A model generated the notes under the pieces. That model worked only from the letters and a program-made list of their open reading frames with translations. It was not told the origin of the DNA and searched no databases. From Desulfobacterales bacterium HSG2 (GTDB taxonomy: Bacteria > Desulfobacterota > Desulfobacteria > Desulfobacterales > 4be13): DNA of 38,011 nt. Location of the stretch: NCBI GenBank assembly GCA_030378035.1, contig JAUCGI010000038.1:1-38011 (forward strand), read 5' to 3'. Positions within the stretch are counted from its first letter, which is position 1. Each line of letters starts with the position of its first letter. Of this stretch, positions 32,401 to 38,011 are shown in pieces. The translations under genes and the position numbers were made by a program.

Positions 32401-34780
32401 AGTCGATGCCCATGGCCCTGAATGTCTCATAACACTGGTCGGATGAGAGAATCCTCTCGCCGCACTCGGATTTCAGAGCCTCAATGTCCAATGTCGGAAC
32501 TTCCGAAGCCGGACTCAGCAAAGCACTTCCCTGACTGTGCACGACAGGTTCCGCATCGGCATCCCCGGGCTCAGTGTAAATCTGGTATGCAATCTCCCCG
32601 CTCTCTTCGGGAAAGAGTCCGATGTGCAACCGCACAGGTTCGTCCCCTGCCACAACCGGCCTGGCCCAGACCACGTTTCTGAGCCTGATTCCGATGTGTC
32701 CGTCTTCCGAAACTCCGGCCGCCATCTCGACTGCCGCCCTTGCCATTTCAAGATGTGCCACTCCCGGCAGGACACGCTCGCCGTGTACCACATGATCCGC
32801 CAGGAAAAACTCCCCGCCCGTGAAAGTCGAGCTGAACCGCTGCTCCGAAAGATCGGAAGTGTTGCGGTGAAGCAGAGGATGAATTCTGTCCGCATGTCCG
32901 ATGCCGGATGCGGGATGCCCTGTGACTGACGGCCCGGGTATCCGGTGGCGTTCCCTGGCAAACGGATAGGTGGGCAGAGAAATGCGGTTCGGCACACCTT
33001 CCGGATATAACAGATGCCAGTCGGTTTCCAGACCCAGCACCCATAACTGCGCCAGTTTGCCGAGCTCCCTGTTCTCTGTGACGATCCTGACAAACTGTTC
33101 TCCCGAGCTTCCTGAAATAAGAAGCTCCGCCGCTTTGTTCTCTCCCTTCACACTTCCTGTGTACAAATCCGGTATGTCCGGCTCGCCCTCATAATATCGC
33201 GTCAGTTTCTCCCTCAGTTCCCCGGTGTCCGACACCACCGCGGCCAGTCGCTCCCGCATGGCTTCCCGGCCGGTCTGGAGTGTGAAGGCAACCGGGGAGA
33301 GGGAGCAGCCGGGTGAGTCGGCGTGCTCCTCCAGAAATTCTGCCAGCTTCCGGGCGTATGCCCTCAGCCGGTCCGCATCCCTCGCGGAAAGTACGACAAG
33401 CCGGGGTTCCTCCGATTCCGGAGCATTGTCCCGCCTGTCCCGCCCGACAGGTGGGACAGGCGATTCCTCAAGAACCACACAGGCATTGGTGCCTCCGATT
33501 CCCATGCTGTTAACCACAGCCCGTCGTCTCTCCCGGCCGGTTTTCCATTCCTTTGCGGCGGTGCTGACAAAAAACGGACTTTTCTCAAAATTGCATCTGG
33601 GGTTCGGCCGTGACACATGAAGGGTCGGCGCCAGCATCCTGTGTCTGAGCATCATGACGGTCTTGATGAGACCGGCGACGCCCGAGGCCGAATCCGTGTG
33701 GCCGATGTTCGATTTCACCGAGCCCAGGGCGCAGAACTGCTTTTCCGGGGTGCTTTGGCGAAACACTCTTGTCAGGGCGATGACTTCAACCGGATCGCCC
33801 AGTTCCGTCCCGGTTCCGTGGGCTTCCACATATCCGATCGTGTCCGGTTCCGCCCGGGCGACTGCCAGGGCTTCGGAAAGCGCGTCCGAAAGACCGTCGG
33901 CGCTGGACGCCCAGTAACTCAGCTTCGAGGACCCGTCATTGCTGACGGCCGATCCCAGGATCACCGCGTGGACAGGGTCTCCGTCGGCGAGCGCCTGATC
34001 AAGCGGTTTCAGAAGAACAATGCCCGCGCCGCTTCCGAAAATCGTCCCCTTCGCCTCCGCGTCAAAAGGGCGGCAGTGGCCGTCGGGAGAATACAGGGGC
34101 GAATCACGGACCATGTAACCGGCTTTCCGGGGCATCCGCATGTTCACCCCTCCGGCGAGCGCCATGTCGCACTCCCCGTTCAGCAGGCTCTGGCAGGCCG
34201 CGTGAACCGCGACAAGCGAGGTGGAGCATGCCGTCTGTATTGTGAGGCTCGGTCCTCTGAGATTCAGTCTGTAGGATATTTTTGTGCACAGATAATCCTT
34301 GTCGTTTCCCACATGCTCGATGCTGCCGACCTGACCGAGCAGATCGGGACTGATGTTCGCGCCGGGCACCAGGTGGCTTGCCACCACGGGACCCGACCCG
34401 CCGAAGACTCCGATGCGCGCTCCCCGGAAACTTCTGCCACACCCCGCATCCTCCAGGGCCTCCCATGCGCACTCAAGGAAGACACGGTGCGCCGGATCCG
34501 TGATCATGGCCTCGCGCGGCGTGTATCCGAAAAGTCCGGCGTCAAAACAGTCCGTCTCCTCCGGGAAGGCGGCGGCTTTCACATAATCGGGATGTCTCAC
34601 CCGTTCCGGGTCCGCGCCGGCGCGAATCAGTTCCTCCTCTGAGAAGAATGTGACGGATTCGACACCGTTTGCGATATTTTCCCAGAATTCCCCGACATTG
34701 CGGGCCCCGGGGAAGCGTCCGGCCATGCCGACAATCGCAACGGCATGAGGATGTTCATGATCGTGCTTATCCTTTTCCAT
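29432..34780 (-). CDS. Type I polyketide synthase KS-DH-KR-ACP-KS, 3'-truncated, no AT
   Basis: 1782 residues. KS1 (~13-430) with active site TACSTS (Cys185), HGTGTELGD (His321) and NIGHTDSASG (His361). DH (~633-900) with HVVHGERVLP (~661) and HPSLTDSALQ. KR with LITGGAGGLG (~1108), SSGAGATGNVGQADYACANA (~1245) containing Ser and Tyr. ACP with GFDSITL (~1403; Ser is the phosphopantetheine site). KS2 from ~1503 with ETACSSSL (~1668), but it stops after GTAENHGGRASSL, before both catalytic His motifs. The stop codon lies in the repeat at 29417-29451, so the 3' end was removed. No acyltransferase is present, suggesting a trans-AT enzyme. AATCGGAGGGAATC precedes ATG. Start overlaps the ACP gene by 14 nt. 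KS1 could still act; the second extension cannot. Confidence 0.88.
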   Translation of the reverse strand: MEKDKHDHEHPHAVAIVGMAGRFPGARNVGEFWENIANGVESVTFFSEEELIRAGADPERVRHPDYVKAAAFPEETDCFDAGLFGYTPREAMITDPAHRVFLECAWEALEDAGCGRSFRGARIGVFGGSGPVVASHLVPGANISPDLLGQVGSIEHVGNDKDYLCTKISYRLNLRGPSLTIQTACSTSLVAVHAACQSLLNGECDMALAGGVNMRMPRKAGYMVRDSPLYSPDGHCRPFDAEAKGTIFGSGAGIVLLKPLDQALADGDPVHAVILGSAVSNDGSSKLSYWASSADGLSDALSEALAVARAEPDTIGYVEAHGTGTELGDPVEVIALTRVFRQSTPEKQFCALGSVKSNIGHTDSASGVAGLIKTVMMLRHRMLAPTLHVSRPNPRCNFEKSPFFVSTAAKEWKTGRERRRAVVNSMGIGGTNACVVLEESPVPPVGRDRRDNAPESEEPRLVVLSARDADRLRAYARKLAEFLEEHADSPGCSLSPVAFTLQTGREAMRERLAAVVSDTGELREKLTRYYEGEPDIPDLYTGSVKGENKAAELLISGSSGEQFVRIVTENRELGKLAQLWVLGLETDWHLLYPEGVPNRISLPTYPFARERHRIPGPSVTGHPASGIGHADRIHPLLHRNTSDLSEQRFSSTFTGGEFFLADHVVHGERVLPGVAHLEMARAAVEMAAGVSEDGHIGIRLRNVVWARPVVAGDEPVRLHIGLFPEESGEIAYQIYTEPGDADAEPVVHSQGSALLSPASEVPTLDIEALKSECGERILSSDQCYETFRAMGIDYGPGHRGIEKVYADSGQALAKLTLPSSISDTQDRFVLHPSLTDSALQASAGLMRTAADTDSAAGPGPALPFALEELEIFGGCTENMWASVRERSGGRVRKLDIDLCDETGRICVRMRGFSSGALEDAAGSASSLGTLLLQPFWKEEVADREAAAPDYARHLVMLCEFSESAGADIEARMTGARCVSLKSRGGDIAERFGDCAEQVFAEIRGIIGDRPEANVLVQTVVPTEGEQRLFSGLAGLLKTARLENPKVICQLIGSEPGAGADVTAERLKENGRCPEDTEIRYQDGRRLVAGWKEIGVSPDEPDVPWKDGGVYLITGGAGGLGLIFAGEIAAGVSDATLILTGRSPLDEAKEARLKELEASGARIEYRQTDVTRKDAVTDLFRNIREEFGNPDGIIHGAGVIRDNFILRKTGEEFRDVLGPKVAGLVNLDEASKEIPLDFFIFFSSGAGATGNVGQADYACANAFMDAYAGYRSELADAGRRHGRTLSVDWPLWREGGMRVDEETEKMMRRSTGMIPMETATGISALYQGLASGESQVMVTEGSLSRMRRELLSAPTPRQPEKTSYAMTADTDSLSDNVRTALIRAVSELLRVRNEDIDADAELNEYGFDSITLTEFANKLNERYRLELIPTVFFEYPTLRSLAKYLAEEHRDLLAPKFATQTAAEPLAQSTDASAEKNTPLRKRRSRFAQTPVQPVFRQDACLSEPVAIVGMSGKFPMAGDVSEFWENLLEGRDCITEIPTERWDWRKFYGDPAKEANKTDITRGGFVSGVDEFDPLFFGISPREAVLMDPQQRLLMTYAWKAMEDAGMSARSLAGTKTAIFVGTGGSGYSDLISKAGMEIEAHSSTGIVPSVGPNRMSYFLDIHGPSEPVETACSSSLVALHRAVTSIETGACDMAMAGGVNTILTPGAHISFSKAGMLSGDGRCKTFSDQADGYVRAEGVGMLFLKRLRDAEQSGDHIYGVITGTAENHGGRASSLTQLILS

Positions 34781-35144
34781 GATTCCCTCCGATTCTCTTT
34801 CGGCGTTCGCTCCGCACAGCGGCGGCGTTCAGACGGGTTTCCGCACGGGTTCTGCTCCGCTCGAAACTGACATCGCAGGCCGCCTGGTTATCTTTTGAAA
34901 AACATAGGCTGTACGCATTGCACAAATCGCCCACTGTCCGTATGCTGGTTACCGGAACCAGCTCTGAGAAGGGATCGGCACCCAGCCTCAGCTCCAGGAT
35001 GGCAATAATCCTTGCCAGGTCGATGGATTTGAAACCGATATCGCCGACCAGGGTCCGGCTGTTCCGAACGCTCCCCGGCCCAAGTTTCTTTTCGGCAGCC
35101 ACTTTTGAGACGACCTCATGCACGACGCTCTCCGTATTTTCCAT
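34767..35144 (-). CDS. Free-standing acyl carrier protein with basic C-terminal extension
   Basis: 125 residues. Residues ~5-80 form an ACP-like four-helix domain; GFKSIDLARIIAIL carries the expected phosphopantetheine Ser in the GxxS(I/L)xL context (Lys replaces the usual Asp before Ser). The last ~40 residues are an Arg-rich tail (RSRTRAETRLNAAAVRSERR) not typical of ACPs, perhaps a docking tail. GAGGGA precedes ATG. The 3' end overlaps the PKS start, implying translational coupling. It would load or carry the starter acyl group made by the ligase of the same operon. Confidence 0.78.
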   Translation of the reverse strand: MENTESVVHEVVSKVAAEKKLGPGSVRNSRTLVGDIGFKSIDLARIIAILELRLGADPFSELVPVTSIRTVGDLCNAYSLCFSKDNQAACDVSFERSRTRAETRLNAAAVRSERRKRIGGNHGKG

Positions 35145-35174
35145 TTCTGCTTCCCTCTCATTTTATAATGAACA

Positions 35175-35921
35175 TTAACAGGTCAGTCCCCCGTCAACGA
35201 CAAATGTCTGCCCTGTGACAAAGTCCGCCTCTTCCGAGATCAGAAAGCGGATCATCCCCACGATATCCGAAACCCTGCCAAGTCTCCCCAGCGGCGTCCT
35301 CCGGATAATTTGGGAGAGTCGTTTTTCTGACAGCCTGTCCGACATGTCGCTTTCAAAATATCCGGGCGCCACGGAATTCACCCGGATTCCCTCGGAACCG
35401 ACTTCCCGTGCGAGACTTCTTGTCAGACCGTCCAGCGCGGCCTTTGTGGCGCTGTAAACCGCCACGCCCGCGTGCCCGCGAACCGCGTTGACGGATGAGA
35501 TGTTGATGATGCATCCGCTTCGTTGCGGAAGCATGCTTTTCAGACACGCGCGGGACAGGTGAATCGCCGCCTCCAGATTCAGGGCAATGCCGCGATGAAT
35601 ATCCGCTTCCCGGGCCAGGGTCATGATGCCGTCAATTCCGACCCCGGCATTGTTGACAAGAATGTCAATCCTGCCGTGACGGCGGATCACCGACCCGGCA
35701 AACCGTCTCAGCTGCTCGGAATCCTCGCCGTCCGCCGCCTCCCACAGAAAAACGTCCCTTCCCTCTTTCATGAGTTCCTTGGTGAACGGTGTGGGAGATC
35801 GGCTGAAGGTTGCGACAATGTTGCCGTCGTTCAGCATCGCCTCGGCAATCCCTCTGCCCAGGCCGCGGCTTCCCCCGCTTATCACAACCACCTTCCGCCC
35901 TTCGGTGTTCTCAGTCATCAT
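35175..35921 (-). CDS. SDR-family 3-oxoacyl-ACP reductase-like enzyme (FabG-like)
   Basis: 248 residues from ATG 35921, chosen because CAGGAGC lies upstream and it overlaps the ligase stop as ATGA; a second ATG follows directly at 35918. Rossmann NAD(P)-binding motif GGSRGLGRG (~16-24), NNAG (in ILVNNAGVG), ISS, and catalytic YSATK (~155). The C-terminus FVVDGGLTC is typical of classical SDRs. Probably reduces a ketoacyl (ACP- or CoA-bound) intermediate in the polyketide pathway. Cytoplasmic. Confidence 0.85.
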   Translation of the reverse strand: MMTENTEGRKVVVISGGSRGLGRGIAEAMLNDGNIVATFSRSPTPFTKELMKEGRDVFLWEAADGEDSEQLRRFAGSVIRRHGRIDILVNNAGVGIDGIMTLAREADIHRGIALNLEAAIHLSRACLKSMLPQRSGCIINISSVNAVRGHAGVAVYSATKAALDGLTRSLAREVGSEGIRVNSVAPGYFESDMSDRLSEKRLSQIIRRTPLGRLGRVSDIVGMIRFLISEEADFVTGQTFVVDGGLTC

Positions 35922-37261
35922 GCGAAGCTCCTGATCTTTTTGAAACGTCCGTTGTGAAGTCTGCCGGACGCCTTTTCCACAATTGCCGGGACTTTGAACG
36001 GCGGAAGCTGTTTCCCGCAAAATTCCCGCACTCTCTGTTCCAGGGTTTCAGCGGGTTCGTTTTCCCTCAGTTCGACAGTTGCCGCCACGATGTTGCCAGT
36101 TACGGGATTCGGAATCCCCCTGACGGTCACATCTCTGACATTATCCATCCCGCATATCGTATTCTCGATTTCCCCGGGAAAAACCTTTTCGCCGCCCACA
36201 TTGATTATTTCCGAGTCCCGTCCCAGAATCCGGAGATATCCGCTGTCCGTTGTTTCAACCGCATCCCCGGTATCATACCAGCCATCTTCGTCAATCGGCG
36301 CATGGGCGTTCAGATATCCCAGCATCATCGCCTCGGGGCGGATGTGAAGGATTCCGTCAACAATTTTCATGTCACCGCCCAGTTTTACGCCCAGTGAGTC
36401 GGAGCTTTCGGATCTCGTCGGCAGAATTCCTGTTTCCGTGAGTCCGTAGGTCTGCTTCAGCCCGACATCGGGAAATATTCTTACCAGGGCTTCCAATGTC
36501 GCGGGAGGCATCGGCTCGGTGCCGTAAGTGATCAGCCTGAGCGAGCTCAGATCATGTTTTTTGTATGCTCCCGAAATCATGAGCATTCTCAGAAATGTGG
36601 GAGTCGTGGGAAGCAGTTCGATTCCGTGCCGTTCGATGACCTGACAGATCGCGTCGGGCGTTCTCTCGGTTCCCACGACAATTGTTCCGCCGGCGCACAG
36701 GGAATAAAGCAGGGTGTTGATGCCGCCAATATGGTCCGGCAGCAGAAATCCGAGAGAGACAAACGGGCGGCCCGCCTTCCCGAATTTGGACAGTATTTTC
36801 GGGAAACTGTGCAGGGCCGCCTTCATTTCGCCGGATGATCCCGAGGTGAAGAGAATCAGTCCGGCCTCACCGTCCCGCCTCAGTTTCTCCAGCAGCGGAT
36901 GGCTTCCGGCATGACTGATTCTTCTCATGTGATATGTGTCCGCGTTTTCAAATTCGAACAGGGACGTCGCGCAGGCCGTCCTCAGACAGTCCCCCATCGC
37001 GGAAGACACGGACGGTGTCAGCGGAACAACAATGTTGTGATTCCGAATCAGCGCCAGAAGCAGCATTGTGATATCCGGAGAAAAATCTCCGTGCAGGGCG
37101 ACACATTCGCCCGCCCCGATGCCGCAGTTCCCCAATATTTCAAGATATCCGGAAACACCGTCCGATATTTCCTGATAACTGTGTTTCCGATCCTGCCGGA
37201 TGACGGCAGTCCTATCAGAAAACATGTCCAGCCTTTTAAGCAGCCAGTCGTTTTTCAACAT
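35918..37261 (-). CDS. AMP-forming acyl-CoA/acyl-ACP ligase
   Basis: 447 residues, short for the family (usually 500-550). Adenylation motifs: FTSGSSGEMKA (~138-148, P-loop-like), YGLTETG (~270), GWYDTGD (~324-330), YLRILGRDSEIINVGGEKV (~340), PGEIEN. The usual C-terminal catalytic Lys in the GK motif appears as LHNGRFKKIR, so Arg stands at the likely Lys position; nearby Lys residues might replace it. First gene of a four-gene minus-strand operon (ligase, SDR, ACP, PKS) and the likely source of the activated starter acyl group. Substrate cannot be read from sequence. Confidence 0.83.
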   Translation of the reverse strand: MLKNDWLLKRLDMFSDRTAVIRQDRKHSYQEISDGVSGYLEILGNCGIGAGECVALHGDFSPDITMLLLALIRNHNIVVPLTPSVSSAMGDCLRTACATSLFEFENADTYHMRRISHAGSHPLLEKLRRDGEAGLILFTSGSSGEMKAALHSFPKILSKFGKAGRPFVSLGFLLPDHIGGINTLLYSLCAGGTIVVGTERTPDAICQVIERHGIELLPTTPTFLRMLMISGAYKKHDLSSLRLITYGTEPMPPATLEALVRIFPDVGLKQTYGLTETGILPTRSESSDSLGVKLGGDMKIVDGILHIRPEAMMLGYLNAHAPIDEDGWYDTGDAVETTDSGYLRILGRDSEIINVGGEKVFPGEIENTICGMDNVRDVTVRGIPNPVTGNIVAATVELRENEPAETLEQRVREFCGKQLPPFKVPAIVEKASGRLHNGRFKKIRSFA

Positions 37262-37279
37262 AACCTCCCTCAGACTTTT

Positions 37280-37582
37280 TTACTCAAGTTTCGCACCTAA
37301 ACTTATTAAACAAATACAGATAGTTGTATCAAAACAAGATTTGCCGGATTCAGTTTTTATTCGCATTGGGGTATAACTACCTGATTTCAGGTTGCCCAAA
37401 AAACGAAAAAAGCCAAATTTCCGATACCAGTTATCTGCGAAAACCCTTGATATATGGTTATTCATAGGGGTGCGAAACTTGAGTTTTTTAATTAAAAATG
37501 TCCCGTATCCTTATAACTCAAGTTTAGCACTTACTTATTAAATAAATACAGATAGTTGCATCAAAACGAGACTTGTCGGATT
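37280..37582. repeat. Pair of ~65-70-bp direct repeats upstream of the PKS operon
   Basis: Copies at about 37283-37350 and 37516-37580, both running ACTCAAGTTTMGCAC, TTATTAAA, AAATACAGATAGTTG and CAAAACRAGA to GGATT. The intervening DNA is AT-rich with a small ACCTGA/TCAGGT hairpin. The minus-strand operon promoter is presumably in the proximal copy; I cannot pick out boxes with confidence. Confidence 0.6.
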
Positions 37583-37756
37583 ATAACGGATTTAGGGGAG
37601 CCTTAAACTTGAACATGATCATAAATGAATGTTAAACTTAAACTTGAACTTGAACTTGGACATGATCATAAATGAATGTTCACGTTCAAGTTCAAGTTCA
37701 AGTTCAAGTTTAAGTTTATGGGCCGTTCACAAGGCCTCCCCTAAATCTGTTATAAT
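37580..37756. repeat. 177-bp hairpin element with nested hexamer repeats
   Basis: Outer inverted repeat 37580-37604 and 37731-37756 (one inserted C, one mismatch), reading ATTATAACGGATTTAGGGGA at the left tip. Inner arms 37632-37658 and 37693-37718 are built from TTGAAC/GTTCAA hexamers and pair at about 26 of 27 positions. CATGATCATAAATGAATGTT occurs twice inside (37614 and 37661). No ORF. A non-autonomous mobile element or a cruciform-forming site. Confidence 0.7.
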
Positions 37757-37849
37757 CAGGATTAATTAGTATCTGCTGAATTTCTCTTTCGACAGATTAC
37801 CCCGCAGTCTGGTACGGGGTTAAAATTTTATGATCTGAGGGGGTTTAAA

Positions 37850-38011
37850 ATGCCTTTTACAGAATTTTTGGAAAAAAACTGCCGGAAATCCGGTCTTCCG
37901 GACAGAACTCTCCTCTCTTCGGAACACCCGGTTCCGGAACAGGATGAGAGCGGAGTTTCGGAAAGCCCTGCCAAATCAGGCAAGACCGAGTTTTTTCATG
38001 CTCTCCTCCTC
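37850..38011 (+). CDS. Start of an unidentified protein, running off the window
   Basis: 54 codons open to the window edge from ATG 37850, with GAGGGGG 6-7 nt upstream. Begins MPFTEFLEKNCRKSGLPDRT and is rich in Glu, Ser and Pro. No motif recognised in the visible part. A small hairpin (ACCCCG/CGGGGT, 37799-37820) lies between the 177-bp hairpin element and its ribosome binding site. Confidence 0.5.
   Translation, partial: MPFTEFLEKNCRKSGLPDRTLLSSEHPVPEQDESGVSESPAKSGKTEFFHALLL

Overview
The window looks like an accessory island from a bacterium with a large, repeat-rich genome. Delta-proteobacterial/Desulfobacterota-like codon style, many dispersed palindromic repeats, NACHT/TIR/FGE-sulfatase genes and a type I PKS fit large-genome, often filamentous or aggregate-forming lineages such as the Desulfonema group. 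That placement is inference; there is no rRNA or marker gene. I see no tRNA, CRISPR array, transposase or reverse transcriptase.

Layout. (1) 1-3.2 kb: a tandem array built on one complete Rpn-family PD-(D/E)XK nuclease gene. Several 3' copies each keep an internal Shine-Dalgarno plus ATG, so each can encode only the small C-terminal 'RpnS' antitoxin-like domain. The five copies carry 3, 4, 5, 6 and 7 tetrapeptide repeats. A short palindromic (MITE-like) element separates the units. (2) 3.2-9.2 kb: remnant of a class 1 DISARM defence locus, with a deleted DrmD helicase fused to the beginning of DrmMI, a frameshift, a large DrmMI adenine methylase, and an overlapping small gene. (3) 9.6-29.35 kb: a conflict-system island of two near-identical calcineurin-like phosphoesterase effectors (one with a TIR domain), an orphan TIR fragment, four NACHT-ATPase loci and one membrane-anchored PEGA protein. 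The four NACHT loci and the PEGA protein all end in an FGE-sulfatase/C-type-lectin-fold domain. (4) 29.4-37.3 kb, opposite strand: acyl-CoA ligase, SDR reductase, acyl carrier protein and a KS-DH-KR-ACP-KS polyketide synthase whose last KS is cut off at a repeat. (5) 37.3-38.0 kb: repeats, a large hairpin and the start of another gene.

How the parts fit. The last ~48 codons of all five FGE domains form a variable region with the signature of diversity-generating retroelement (DGR) mutagenesis: a fixed codon framework with changes concentrated at codon positions 1-2 of NNC codons, as expected from AAC codons in a template. Each variable region is followed within ~25 bp by a long (about 33 bp stem) hairpin whose stem shows compensatory changes between copies. 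No RT or template repeat is present, so diversification must be supplied in trans. A short beta-rich adaptor module is shared by the phosphoesterase effectors and most of the NACHT sensors, suggesting that hypervariable sensors recruit effectors through homotypic contacts. Several sensor genes are broken at the same NACHT/FGE boundary (10-bp deletion leaving a GTGA overlap; A10 homopolymer), which could be decay or a switch between linked and separate sensor domains.
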